Source: Thermus hydrothermalis (GTDB lineage Bacteria > Deinococcota > Deinococci > Deinococcales > Thermaceae). Taken from it: a stretch of DNA of 64,000 nucleotides. Of this stretch, positions 29,599-37,521 are shown one piece after another. The stretch spans positions 23,618-87,617 of the forward strand of contig NZ_JAKTNT010000011.1 of assembly GCF_022760925.1 (NCBI RefSeq), given 5' to 3'. The notes below the pieces were generated by a model that saw only the letters and a program-made list of their open reading frames with translations, made no database searches and was not told where the DNA came from. Numbering within the stretch: the first letter of the stretch is position 1; the number at the start of each line of letters is the position of its first letter. Both the position numbers and the translations under genes were made by a program.

Positions 29599-30165
29599 CT
29601 AGCCCCAAAGCACCGCGGCCACCCTGGCGGAAAGGGCGTCCCACGCCCGCTCCAGGCGGCCTTCCAAGGTGTTTTCCACCTGGGTCTTGCCCTCTTTCCC
29701 CAAGGCCCGCACCCCAAGCCGCAGGGCGGGGTCGGCCGTAAGCTCCAGGCCCCTTTCCCGGGCCAAGGGCTCCAGGTGGGGTAGGTTCTCCGGGTGGGAG
29801 GCCAAGCCCTTGGGCTCGGGCAAGGCGGAAAGGGCCTCCAAGGCGAGCTTCCTCAGGACCTCCTGCCACTCGGGCTTTTCCGGCAGGGCCGCCAAGGCCT
29901 CCCGCACCTTGGCCCGCACCGCCTCCAGCACCTCCCCCTTGGCCTCGGTGCGGGCGGTGGCCAGAAGGAGCTCCCCGGCGCTTTCCGTCCGCCGCAGGGC
30001 GGCCTGGTACTGGGCCTCGAGGGCCCGCTTCCTTGCGGCCAGAAGGGCCTCGGCCTTGGCCTCTGCCTCCTTGCGCAAGGCTTCCGCCTTGGCCTTGGCC
30101 TCCTCCAGAAGGGCGCGGATCTCCGCCTCCACCTCCTGGCTCAGAATGGCTTCCAGTTTAGACAT
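29599..30165 (-). CDS. atpE: V/A-type ATP synthase subunit E (peripheral stalk)
   Basis: A 188-residue peripheral-stalk subunit. Its N-terminal 80 residues form a highly charged Lys/Glu/Ala helix that would pair with subunit G in a right-handed coiled coil. The C-terminal globular part caps the head. The ribosome site GGAGGG precedes the ATG. It is separated from the c-ring gene by a 55-nt gap holding a terminator-like hairpin, unlike the tight packing elsewhere in the operon. Confidence 0.93.
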   Translation of the reverse strand: MSKLEAILSQEVEAEIRALLEEAKAKAEALRKEAEAKAEALLAARKRALEAQYQAALRRTESAGELLLATARTEAKGEVLEAVRAKVREALAALPEKPEWQEVLRKLALEALSALPEPKGLASHPENLPHLEPLARERGLELTADPALRLGVRALGKEGKTQVENTLEGRLERAWDALSARVAAVLWG

Positions 30166-30179
30166 CTTCCCTCCTTGGG

Positions 30180-30208
30180 AAAAAGCCCTGCCCCCGTTGG
30201 GGCAGGGC
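30180..30208 (-). terminator. Intra-operon terminator/attenuator after c-ring gene
   Basis: On minus, after the subunit K stop, a perfect 10-bp stem GCCCTGCCCC-AACG-GGGGCAGGGC is followed at once by TTTTT, a textbook intrinsic terminator. It lies inside the operon, before the subunit E ribosome site. Partial termination or 3' protection here would raise c-subunit message over downstream subunits, matching its higher copy number in the ring. Confidence 0.8.
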
Positions 30209-30220
30209 CCAAGAAGCCCC

Positions 30221-30520
30221 TTAGAGCTTGCCGTTCAGGATGAAGGCGATGAGGAGACCGAAGATCACCAGGGTTTCGGGCAGGAGCAGGAAGATGAGGG
30301 CGGTACCGAAGTTACCCCGGTCCTCGGCGATGGCCCCCACGCCGGCGGCCCCGATGCGGGCCTGGGCCACGCCCGTGCCCAAGGCGGCTAGGCCCACGGC
30401 GAGCCCCATGCCCACGGCGATGAGACCCCGGTCCAAGCCTCCGGAGGCCGCCGCCTCCTCCGCCGCCAAAGCCAACGCGCCGAACACCGCTACCAAAACC
30501 AGAACGAGCAGCTTCTTCAT
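30221..30520 (-). CDS. atpK: V/A-type ATP synthase proteolipid (c-ring, subunit K/L)
   Basis: A 99-residue proteolipid: signal-like N-terminal helix (MKKLLVLVLVAVFGALALAA), then two transmembrane helices (about 32-56 and 72-96). The ion-carrying residue is Glu82 in LLLPETLVIFG of the last helix. It is one two-helix hairpin, not the duplicated four-helix form. It is followed by the terminator hairpin. Confidence 0.96.
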   Translation of the reverse strand: MKKLLVLVLVAVFGALALAAEEAAASGGLDRGLIAVGMGLAVGLAALGTGVAQARIGAAGVGAIAEDRGNFGTALIFLLLPETLVIFGLLIAFILNGKL

Positions 30521-30533
30521 CCTTACCCTCCCT

Positions 30534-32492
30534 TTACTGCGTCTCGCGGACGCTTTTGAACGGCCGGTATGGCCTGCCGTTCTCCTCGTAGAAACCGAAC
30601 TTGGTGAAGAACTCCACCCAGATAAGACGGATGGGCTGGAGCATGTGCCCCAAGGTGGTGAGGAGGAGGATGAGGAGGTGCAAGACGCCCGCCACCACGA
30701 TGCCCAAAAGCGCCCCCAAAAGGCCCATCCGCTCCGCCATGGCGAAGCCCACGTCCGTGAGAAGGCCCGCCAGGATGCCGCCTGCGGCCCCCACGGCGTA
30801 GATACGGATGTGGGAGAGGATGTGCCCCGCCTGGGTGAAGATCTCCGGGATCATGAGCCAGATGCGGCTCATGAGGACCGCTAGCAAAAAGACGCCAAAG
30901 CCCAGGTACATGAGGCCCGCAAGCCACCCCGCCTGCAGGTTCCCCAGGTAGGAGGCGGCCAGGGCCAGGATGCCCACAAGCCCGCCCAGGTACCCCACCC
31001 CTTCCCAGAAGTGGGCCATGTGGCGGTGCTTGAGCCCCAGGTAGGCCCTGAGGATGAGCCCAAAGAAGACCACGACCACGCCGAAGGCCACGGAGAGGAG
31101 GATGAGGAGGTTGGCGGTCTTGGCGGTGTCAATGCGGGGGATGAGGATGGGGATGAGGCCCGGGTGCTCGGGGGTGCCGAAGACCCCCAGGTGCTCCAGG
31201 AAGGTGCCGAAGAACTCCCCGTAGATGAAGCCCCAGACCACCGTCCAGAAGACCATCCAGTTGAGGATGTAGACGAGCTTGCCGATCACCTGGGGCTTGA
31301 GCCTGAGGGCGAAGAGGTCAATGACCAGGGGCTCGTTCCGCTTCACGAACCCGGAAAGCCAGCGCCCAAGGAGGAGGAAGAGAAGGGCGTAGCCGATGTC
31401 CCCCACGATCATCCCGAACCAGAAGGGGAAGAAGATGGGGACCACCGGGGTGGGGTCAAGGGAGCCGTACTTGGGCGTGTTCAGGAAGCTCACCAAAAGC
31501 TCAAAGGGCTTGACCCAAGGGGGGTTGTCCAAGGCCACGGGGATGCGGTCCGCCTCGTGGTGCTCGTCCACCGGCTCAAAAGCGTAGACCACCCCCTCCT
31601 TGTGCCGGGCCAGGGCCTCCTCCACCTTGGACTTGGCCTTCACGGGCACGTAGCCCAAAAGGGCGAAGCCAAAGCGGCCCGAAGCCAACTCCTCTAGGGC
31701 CTTCAGCCGGGCCACCTCGTCCTTGGCCCGGGTCCAGAGGCTTTGCAGGGTGGAGGTGGCCTCCTTGGCCAGCTTGGCCAGGGCCTGGCGCACCTCGGAT
31801 AGCTCCCTAGGCGCCGCCTCCGCCCGCTCCTTAAGCCTGCGGGCCGCCTGGGAAAGGGGAAGCTCCCCGTAGGCCCCAGGCAGGCGGAGCTCGGCGATGC
31901 CGGCCCGGGAGAGGGCGGCCTTGGCCGCCTCCAGGTCCCGGCGGTGCACCACCAAAAGGGCAGCAAGCCCCTTGGCGTAGGGCTCGCTAGCCAGGAGGAA
32001 GCGGTCTTCCAAGGCCTTTTGGAGCGCCTCCTCCACCAAGGGCAACTCCTTTTCCGTGAGGAGGAAGGGGATCACCCGGAGGAAGGGGCTTTGGTCCAAG
32101 CCCTGGGCCAAACCGGCGAGCTTCTCCAAGGGCTCCAGGTAGGCCTGGGCCAGGGAAAGCTCCTCCTCAAGCTCCTGCATCTGCCGGGAAAGCCCTTCCG
32201 CATGCCCCTGGATGGGGGCAAGGGCCTTCTCCGCCGCCTCGAGGCCCTCCGGGAAAGGCCGGGAAGGCGCCACCTCCTGGCCTAGGAGGGTAAGGGTGTG
32301 CTCGGCCCCCGCCGCCACCCCTTCCCAGCGCCTCAGCTCTTCCCTTTCCTCGGGGGAAAGCTTGTACTCCGCAAGCTCCGCCACCCGGAGGGTTTCCAGG
32401 TGCACCACCCCCGCCTGCTGCAGGCTATGGAGAAGCTCCTTGGCCCGGCCCTTGGGCCCGGCTAGGAGCAGCTTCTCCATGGGAGCGATCAC
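30534..32492 (-). CDS. atpI: V/A-type ATP synthase subunit I (stator, ion half-channels)
   Basis: A 652-residue subunit equivalent to eukaryotic subunit a. The N-terminal ~330 residues are soluble and coiled-coil rich; the C-terminal half carries about eight transmembrane helices, including PIFFPFWFGMIVGDIGYALLF near 350-370 and SHIRIYAVGAAGG near 555, where the family's channel residues lie. It anchors the peripheral stalks and forms the proton path. It overlaps subunit G by 4 nt. Confidence 0.96.
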   Translation of the reverse strand: MIAPMEKLLLAGPKGRAKELLHSLQQAGVVHLETLRVAELAEYKLSPEEREELRRWEGVAAGAEHTLTLLGQEVAPSRPFPEGLEAAEKALAPIQGHAEGLSRQMQELEEELSLAQAYLEPLEKLAGLAQGLDQSPFLRVIPFLLTEKELPLVEEALQKALEDRFLLASEPYAKGLAALLVVHRRDLEAAKAALSRAGIAELRLPGAYGELPLSQAARRLKERAEAAPRELSEVRQALAKLAKEATSTLQSLWTRAKDEVARLKALEELASGRFGFALLGYVPVKAKSKVEEALARHKEGVVYAFEPVDEHHEADRIPVALDNPPWVKPFELLVSFLNTPKYGSLDPTPVVPIFFPFWFGMIVGDIGYALLFLLLGRWLSGFVKRNEPLVIDLFALRLKPQVIGKLVYILNWMVFWTVVWGFIYGEFFGTFLEHLGVFGTPEHPGLIPILIPRIDTAKTANLLILLSVAFGVVVVFFGLILRAYLGLKHRHMAHFWEGVGYLGGLVGILALAASYLGNLQAGWLAGLMYLGFGVFLLAVLMSRIWLMIPEIFTQAGHILSHIRIYAVGAAGGILAGLLTDVGFAMAERMGLLGALLGIVVAGVLHLLILLLTTLGHMLQPIRLIWVEFFTKFGFYEENGRPYRPFKSVRETQ

Positions 32493-32803
32493 GGCAAGAC
32501 CTCCTTGAGCACCAGGCTCACCGCCTCCTCCAGGCGGGCCATGCCCTTCTCCTTCACCGCCTGGGCCTCGGCCTCCGCCCGCTTGCGGTACTGGGCCAGG
32601 AGGGCTTCGGTTTCCCTGGCCTCCTTTTCCTTGAACTCCGCCTCCAAGGCCTTGGCCTTGGCCTCCGCCTCCTCCAGGAGGGCCTTGGCCTCGGCCTCCG
32701 CCCGCTTAAGGAGGTCCTCCGCCTCCTTCTTGGCGGCCTCGAGGCGGGCAAGGAGCTCTTTCTCCTTCTCCGCTAGGGTCTTGATAAGTCCCAGGCCTCC
32801 CAT
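32489..32803 (-). CDS. V/A-type ATP synthase subunit G (peripheral stalk)
   Basis: A 104-residue, nearly all-helical Lys/Glu/Ala protein starting MGGLGLIKTLAEKEKELL. It forms the peripheral-stalk heterodimer with subunit E. It is the first gene of the operon, with AAGGAGGGG as ribosome site and a good sigma-A promoter upstream. Confidence 0.93.
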   Translation of the reverse strand: MGGLGLIKTLAEKEKELLARLEAAKKEAEDLLKRAEAEAKALLEEAEAKAKALEAEFKEKEARETEALLAQYRKRAEAEAQAVKEKGMARLEEAVSLVLKEVLP

Positions 32804-32848
32804 CGCCCCTCCTTATGTGAAAACATGCGCAAAGTGCGCCCGCCGGTC

Positions 32849-32877
32849 ATGATACCGGCCACGGGGGCAAGCGTCAA
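32849..32877 (-). promoter_or_regulatory. Promoter of the V-ATPase operon
   Basis: On minus, TTGACG (32877-32872), a 17-bp spacer and TATCAT (32854-32849) form one of the best sigma-A promoters in the window. It gives a leader of roughly 40 nt before subunit G with a normal ribosome site. Confidence 0.75.
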
Positions 32878-32892
32878 CCAACCCCGCCTAAG

Positions 32893-32898
32893 TATACT
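32893..32898 (+). promoter_or_regulatory. -10 element of rlmO, leaderless
   Basis: TATACT ends 6 nt before the GTG start of rlmO, with no ribosome site between, so the transcript probably starts at the GTG. No -35 is convincing. It diverges from the V-ATPase promoter 16 bp away. Confidence 0.6.
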
Positions 32899-32904
32899 GA
32901 AGCG

Positions 32905-34050
32905 GTGAGGATTCTCGTCAACGAACGCGGGGCCGCCCGCCTCCTAGCCCGCCACTTATGGGTATTCCGCCGCGATGTGGTTTCGGGGCCCGACACGCCG
33001 GGGCTTTACCCCGTCTACTGGGGCAAGCGCTTCCTGGCCTTGGCCCTCTACAACCCCCAAAGCGACCTCACCGTGCGGGCCTTCCGCTTCCGGCCCGCCC
33101 TGGACCCGGTGGAAGCCCTCCTGGAGAACCTGGACCGCGCCATAAAGCGCCGCCTGCCCCACCTGGAAAGGGAGCCCGAAGGGGGCTTCCGCTTGAGCCA
33201 CGCCGAGGGGGACTTCCTCCCGGGGCTCGTGGTGGACTACTACGCCGGCCACGCCGTGGTCCAGGCCACGGCCCACGCCTGGGAAGCCCTTTTGCCCCAG
33301 GTGGCGGAAAGGCTTAGGCCCCTGGCCAAAAGCGTCCTGGCGAAGAACGACGCCAAGAGCCGGGAACTGGAGGGGCTTTCCCTCTACGTCCGCCCCCTCT
33401 TGGGAGAGGTGCCCAAGCAGGTGGCGGTGCGGGAAGGGAAGGTGCGCTACCTGGTGGACCTCCTGGAGGGGCAGAAGACGGGGGCCTACCTGGACCAGCG
33501 GGACAACCGCATCCTCATGGAGGCGTTTCAGGGGGAAAGGGCCCTGGACGTCTTCAGCTACGCCGGAAGCTTCGGCCTCCACCTGGCCCTGGGCTTCAAG
33601 GAGGTCATCAGCGTGGACACCTCGGCGGAAGCCCTCCAGCGGGCCCAGGAAAACGCCCGCCTCAACGGCCTAAGCCTCCAAACGGTGGAGGCCAACGCCT
33701 TTGACTACTTGAGGGGTCTGGAGAAGGCGGGGGAGCGGTTTGACCTCATCGTCCTAGACCCTCCCGCCTTCGCCAAGGGGAAGAAGGACGTGGAGCGGGC
33801 CTATAGGGCCTACAAGGAGGTGAACCTGAGGGCCATCAAGCTCCTCAAGGAGGGGGGCATCCTGGCCACGGCGAGCTGCAGCCACCACCTCACCGAACCC
33901 CTCTTCTACGAGATGCTCCGGGAGGCGGCCCAGGACGCCCACCGCACCCTCCGCGTCCTGGAGAAGCGGGGCCAGGGCTTTGACCACCCCGTCCTCCTCA
34001 ACCATCCGGAAACCCACTACCTGAAGTTCGCCCTTCTAGAAGTGCTCTGA
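32905..34050 (+). CDS. rlmO: 23S rRNA m5C1942 methyltransferase RlmO (RlmI family)
   Basis: A 381-residue RlmI/RlmK-class enzyme closely matching remembered T. thermophilus RlmO, which makes 5-methylcytidine at 23S position 1942. It has an N-terminal PUA domain (about 1-70), a linker with [15 protein letters not shown], and a SAM-binding domain with [17 protein letters not shown] (motif I), [16 protein letters not shown] (motif IV) and [14 protein letters not shown] carrying the catalytic cysteine. It starts at GTG 32905, and its 3' end overlaps the convergent gene by 53 bp. Confidence 0.9.
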   Translation: MRILVNERGAARLLARHLWVFRRDVVSGPDTPGLYPVYWGKRFLALALYNPQSDLTVRAFRFRPALDPVEALLENLDRAIKRRLPHLEREPEGGFRLSHAEGDFLPGLVVDYYAGHAVVQATAHAWEALLPQVAERLRPLAKSVLAKNDAKSRELEGLSLYVRPLLGEVPKQVAVREGKVRYLVDLLEGQKTGAYLDQRDNRILMEAFQGERALDVFSYAGSFGLHLALGFKEVISVDTSAEALQRAQENARLNGLSLQTVEANAFDYLRGLEKAGERFDLIVLDPPAFAKGKKDVERAYRAYKEVNLRAIKLLKEGGILATASCSHHLTEPLFYEMLREAAQDAHRTLRVLEKRGQGFDHPVLLNHPETHYLKFALLEVL

Positions 34051-34417
34051 GGCGCTCGGCCAGGGCCTCGAGCTCGGGGAGGGGCAAGGGGAGGTTCTCC
34101 CCGTCCTCCAAGAGGAGGAAAAGGGCCTTCCTGGCCCGGGCCAAAGGCCCCCCCGGCCAAAGGCCCACCTCCACCCCCGCCACCCGCTCCCAGGGCACGG
34201 TCCGGGCCAGGCCCAAGGGGGGCTTGAGGACGAGGCGCCCGGGGTAAAGGCAAACCCGCCACCCGAGGCGGAGGCGCCACCAGGGGTAGAGGAGGAGCCA
34301 AAACCACCCCGGGGCCTCCCCCAGGGCCCAGGCCCCGGCCAGAAGGCCTATCCCCCCGTAGAAGGCGAGGGGGGAAAGCCCGGCGAAAGAAGCCTCCCAA
34401 AGAGGCCTTTCCCGCAC
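33998..34417 (-). CDS. Small membrane protein, PH-like
   Basis: A 139-residue protein starting at GTG 34417, three bases after the aldehyde oxidoreductase stop, with GGAGGGG as ribosome site. Two hydrophobic segments (about 14-33 and 37-52) precede a beta-strand-like region ([30 protein letters not shown]) resembling bacterial PH-type membrane proteins. No conserved function can be given. The last ~17 codons lie antisense to the rlmO 3' end. Confidence 0.6.
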   Translation of the reverse strand: MRERPLWEASFAGLSPLAFYGGIGLLAGAWALGEAPGWFWLLLYPWWRLRLGWRVCLYPGRLVLKPPLGLARTVPWERVAGVEVGLWPGGPLARARKALFLLLEDGENLPLPLPELEALAERLRALLEGRTSGSGFPDG

Positions 34418-34420
34418 GGG

Positions 34421-36133
34421 CTACCCCTCCCCGTGGAGCCTGGCGTAGAGGGGGGAGAGGTCCTCAGGGCGGAAGCGGGCAGTGTAGTTCTTGGGCGGCA
34501 CCGGCTCCTCGTAGAAGAAGGCGGGGAGGCGGTCGTCCTCGTGGGTGAAGCCCGCCTGGTGGTTGAAGCGGTGCTCTAGCCGCAAGACCTCCTCCCCAAG
34601 CTCCTGCCAGAAGGCGGGGGTAAGGCGGGTGCCGAGGGCGGCGTTAATGCTTTCCACCATGAAGGCCACCTGCTTGTTGGTGACGCTCCCCCCGAAGACG
34701 CAAAGCCCCAGGCTGTCGTTGGCGGCGGCGTTCACCTGGGCCTGGTAGCTGGCCTCGAGGATCTCCTCAGGCTTCATGGCCCGGGTTTCCAGGCGGGGGG
34801 CGTTGCCCGCCGTGTGGTCCGCCCCCTGGGCGGTGACCATCATGGTGATGCCCGTGGCCTCCACCACCCGGGGGTCGTAGGCGCTGATGGCCTGGCGCTT
34901 GATGACGGGGATGCGCCCCACCCCCAAGGCCTCCCCAAGCCGCGCCGTGCCCTGGGCGAGAAGGCGCGCCTCCTCGCTTGGGGCGTAGAGGGCTTTGAGC
35001 TTGGCCTCCATGAAGGCGTAGTCCCCCCAGTCGGCCAGGCCCTTTTCCATGTAGAGGGCGAGGCTTGCCCCGGTTTCAATGGTGTCAATCCCCAGGTCGT
35101 TGGCCAGGCGGTTGAGCCTTGCCAGCTGGTCCGGGTCGGAAAGGCCGCAGTTGGTGCCGAGGAGGCCGATGGTTTCGTATTCCATAGGGGAGACCACCTC
35201 CTCCCCCTTCTCGTCCACGATGACGTTGGAACACTGGATCACGCACCCCGGCATGCAGGCGTGGGTGTGCTTGCCTCCCCGGGCCTTGTTGAGGGGGGCG
35301 ATGTACTGCCCGCCCATGCGGAAGGCCTCCGGAGGGGCCATGCGCCCCTCGCGGAAATTGCGCACGGGAAGCCCCCCAAAGGCGTTTTGGAAGTCCGCCA
35401 TGCCCATGGTGCCGATGGCGTTGTAGAACTGCATGACCAGGGGGTCTTCCCGGAGGAGCTTGGCGTAGCGGCGCACCCCCTCCAGGACCTTGGGCTTGTC
35501 AAAGACCTCCACCCTCCCCGGCACCTCCACCACGATGGCCTTAACCCGTTTGGACCCCATGACCGCCCCCACCCCGCCCCGGGCGGCAAGGCGGGAGGGA
35601 CGGCCGTCTATATCGGAAAAGGCGATGCCCGCAAGGAGCCCCAAGTACTCCCCCACGGGCCCCAAGAGGGCGAAGGCGATCTTTTGGCCGTAGGCGGCGA
35701 AAAGCCTCCTTGCCGCCTCAAAGTTCCCCAGGCCCAGGAGCCCCTCCGCCGGGTCAAAGAAGACCTCCCCCTCCTTGGTAAGGCGCACCACCACCCACTC
35801 GGGGCTTTGCCCCTCCAGGACCAGGTGGGCCACCTTGAGCTGCCCCAGGGCGTAGCCGAAGGTGCCGCCCCCGTTGGCCTCCTTGATGCCTAAGGTGAGG
35901 GGGCTACGGGTGCCCACGCTGGTGCGGTTGGCGTTGGAAAACCCCGTGCCCGCCAGGGGGCCTATGGCGAAGACCAAGGGGTTTTCCGGGGAAAGGGGGT
36001 CAAAGCGGTAGGCCTCCCGCTCCCAAAGGATCCTCCCCGTGCGGTACCGCCCGCCCCACGCCACCTCCTCGGGGGGGACCTCCTGCCAACGGGCCCGTTT
36101 CGCCGAAAGGTCCAGGTAAAGCGACCGCCACAT
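34421..36133 (-). CDS. Tungsten-type aldehyde ferredoxin oxidoreductase
   Basis: I set the start at ATG 36133 (MWRSLYLDL) after GGAGGG; the longer frame upstream is non-coding in character. The 570-residue protein has the AOR N-terminal pterin-binding domain (GPLAGTGFSNANRTSVGTRSPLTL; SRLAARGGVGAVMGSK) and the iron-sulfur region HACMPGCVIQC (Cys293, 297, 301), with a likely fourth ligand Cys478 (LGLCVFGG). AORs oxidise aldehydes to acids using a tungsten or molybdenum bis-pterin and ferredoxin. The first cysteine spacing is C-x3-C, not the C-x2-C I recall for Pyrococcus AOR. A small membrane protein follows. Confidence 0.88.
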   Translation of the reverse strand: MWRSLYLDLSAKRARWQEVPPEEVAWGGRYRTGRILWEREAYRFDPLSPENPLVFAIGPLAGTGFSNANRTSVGTRSPLTLGIKEANGGGTFGYALGQLKVAHLVLEGQSPEWVVVRLTKEGEVFFDPAEGLLGLGNFEAARRLFAAYGQKIAFALLGPVGEYLGLLAGIAFSDIDGRPSRLAARGGVGAVMGSKRVKAIVVEVPGRVEVFDKPKVLEGVRRYAKLLREDPLVMQFYNAIGTMGMADFQNAFGGLPVRNFREGRMAPPEAFRMGGQYIAPLNKARGGKHTHACMPGCVIQCSNVIVDEKGEEVVSPMEYETIGLLGTNCGLSDPDQLARLNRLANDLGIDTIETGASLALYMEKGLADWGDYAFMEAKLKALYAPSEEARLLAQGTARLGEALGVGRIPVIKRQAISAYDPRVVEATGITMMVTAQGADHTAGNAPRLETRAMKPEEILEASYQAQVNAAANDSLGLCVFGGSVTNKQVAFMVESINAALGTRLTPAFWQELGEEVLRLEHRFNHQAGFTHEDDRLPAFFYEEPVPPKNYTARFRPEDLSPLYARLHGEG

Positions 36134-36248
36134 CTTGCCCTCCGTCCCTAAGGCGAGTCTACACGTCTGGACGCCTGTACCGCCCAACCCCTCCCCACGT
36201 TTCCGTGCCCCTACTTCCTTATCCCGTATAAGGAGGTAGGCTATAGGG
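36134..36248. promoter_or_regulatory. Divergent region with 6-bp perfect inverted repeat
   Basis: Between the oxidoreductase and the small plus-strand gene sits CCTTAT-CCCGT-ATAAGG (36217-36233), a perfect inverted repeat that contains a possible plus-strand -10 (TATAAG, 36227-36232). AAGGAGGT overlaps its right end and may be the ribosome site of the next gene. On minus, TAGACT (about 36155-36160) might be the oxidoreductase -10. Confidence 0.4.
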
Positions 36249-36458
36249 GTGGAGAAGGACCTCCTGGACCTCCTCGGCCAGCACCTGGTGTGGCGCATCG
36301 GCCGCGCCGAGGAGGAGGACGTGCTCATCGTGCGGGTGGGCCTGGCCTCGGCCACGCCCCGCTTCCGCGAGCTTCCCCGGCTCCTCAACGTTCCCGATGC
36401 CGAGGTGGCCCGCCTCCTAAAGGAGGGCCGGGTACGGGTGGAGTGGGTGGAGGGATGA
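36249..36458 (+). CDS. Small conserved-looking protein, unknown function
   Basis: A 69-residue acidic/basic protein (MEKDLLDLLGQHLVWRIGRA...), start GTG 36249. AAGGAGGT at 36230-36237 is the only ribosome site and is somewhat far (11 nt). It resembles no family I know; secondary-structure propensity is alpha/beta with a helix PDAEVARLLKEG. It overlaps the next gene by 4 nt, which supports it being real. Confidence 0.6.
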   Translation: MEKDLLDLLGQHLVWRIGRAEEEDVLIVRVGLASATPRFRELPRLLNVPDAEVARLLKEGRVRVEWVEG

Positions 36459-36826
36459 AGGCCAGGCTCCGGCTTCACCTAAACGGCACCCCGCCCCAGG
36501 GGCTTCCCCTCGAGGTCCACTTCCAGGGCCCGGAGCTCCGTGGGGTGCTGCGCCAGGACAACCCGGTGCTCGGGGAACTGGTCCTCCCCTTCGCCTCGAG
36601 GGTGGAAGGGAACCGCCTCCTGGCCCTGCCCCTCCCTCCCCCCTCCCTCCGGGTGGAGGGCTCGGTCAACGGGGCCCCAGGGGGGTGGGAACTGGAGCTG
36701 GAGCTCACCCTGGTCCTGCCGGAGGGAAAAAGCTGGGGCGAGCGGGCCTTTGCCAAAATCCTGGAAGCCCTCTTCCACCGCCAGCTGGAGCGTGCCCTTT
36801 CCGCCCAGGCCATTTCTCCGGTATAG
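36455..36826 (+). CDS. Protein of unknown function (beta-rich)
   Basis: A 123-residue protein starting at ATG 36455 (ATGA overlap with the previous gene, GGAGGG ribosome site). The sequence is mostly beta-type with alternating hydrophobics and ends with a helix (RAFAKILEALFHRQLERALS). No signal peptide and no recognisable motif. Its stop overlaps a TATAGT that may be the -10 for the next gene. Confidence 0.6.
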   Translation: MKARLRLHLNGTPPQGLPLEVHFQGPELRGVLRQDNPVLGELVLPFASRVEGNRLLALPLPPPSLRVEGSVNGAPGGWELELELTLVLPEGKSWGERAFAKILEALFHRQLERALSAQAISPV

Positions 36827-36827
36827 T
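36822..36827 (+). promoter_or_regulatory. -10 element before UPF0173 gene
   Basis: TATAGT overlaps the preceding stop codon and lies 19 nt before the ATG. AAAGGAGGTGG follows as a strong ribosome site, so this would be a short-leader promoter. Confidence 0.4.
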
Positions 36828-36846
36828 GCCCCTAAAGGAGGTGGCT

Positions 36847-37521
36847 ATGCTGGAAATCCGGTACCTGGGCCACTCGGCGGTCTGGCTTTCCGACGGCAGA
36901 ACCAAGGTCATCATAGACCCCTTCCTCACGGGCAACCCCCTGGCGGCGGCCTCCGTGGCCGAGGTCCAGGCCGACCTCATCCTGGTGACCCACGCCCACG
37001 GGGACCACTTCGGAGACGCCGTGGCCCTTTCCAAGAAGGGCGGGGTGGTGGTCTCCACCTTTGAGATCGCCACCTACGCCGAGAAACACGGGGCCAAGAG
37101 CGTCCCCATGAACATCGGGGGCACGTACCGCTTTGAGGGCGGGCGGCTCCAGTGGACCCCCGCCTGGCACTCCTCCAGCTTCCCCGACGGCACCTACGGG
37201 GGGATGCCCATGGGGGTCATCCTGGAGCTTGGGGGTAAGCGCATCTACCACGCCGGGGACACCGCCCTCTTCTCGGACATGCGCCTCATCGGGGAAGTGG
37301 GCCTGGACCTCGCCTTCTTGCCCATCGGGGACCACTTCACCATGGGGCCCGAGGACGCCCTGAAGGCCCTGGACCTCCTCAAGCCCAAGAAGGTGGTGCC
37401 CATCCACTACAACACCTTCCCCCCCATCCAGCAAGACGGGGAAGCCTTCGCCCAAAAGGCCAGGGAGCGGGGCGTGGAGGGGCACGCCCTGAAGCCGGGA
37501 GGGGTCTTGGTCCTTGAATAG
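36847..37521 (+). CDS. UPF0173 metal-dependent hydrolase (metallo-beta-lactamase fold)
   Basis: A 224-residue protein with the beta-lactamase-fold metal motif THAHGDHFGD (49-58), further histidines in AWHSSS, the metal aspartate in YHAGDTALFSDM and the C-terminal PIHYNTFPPI. UPF0173 enzymes bind two metal ions; their physiological substrate is unsettled. It matches a remembered T. thermophilus UPF0173 entry closely. It overlaps the kinase gene by 8 nt if the kinase uses its TTG start. Confidence 0.9.
   Translation: MLEIRYLGHSAVWLSDGRTKVIIDPFLTGNPLAAASVAEVQADLILVTHAHGDHFGDAVALSKKGGVVVSTFEIATYAEKHGAKSVPMNIGGTYRFEGGRLQWTPAWHSSSFPDGTYGGMPMGVILELGGKRIYHAGDTALFSDMRLIGEVGLDLAFLPIGDHFTMGPEDALKALDLLKPKKVVPIHYNTFPPIQQDGEAFAQKARERGVEGHALKPGGVLVLE

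Noticed and set aside
34814..35893. 359-codon frame opposite the aldehyde oxidoreductase
   Set aside because: Same reason: antisense shadow without start signals.
36134..36478. N-terminal extension of the aldehyde oxidoreductase
   Set aside because: The extra 115 codons are Arg/Ser-rich, run antisense to the 69-residue gene, and precede a normal start with a good ribosome site.
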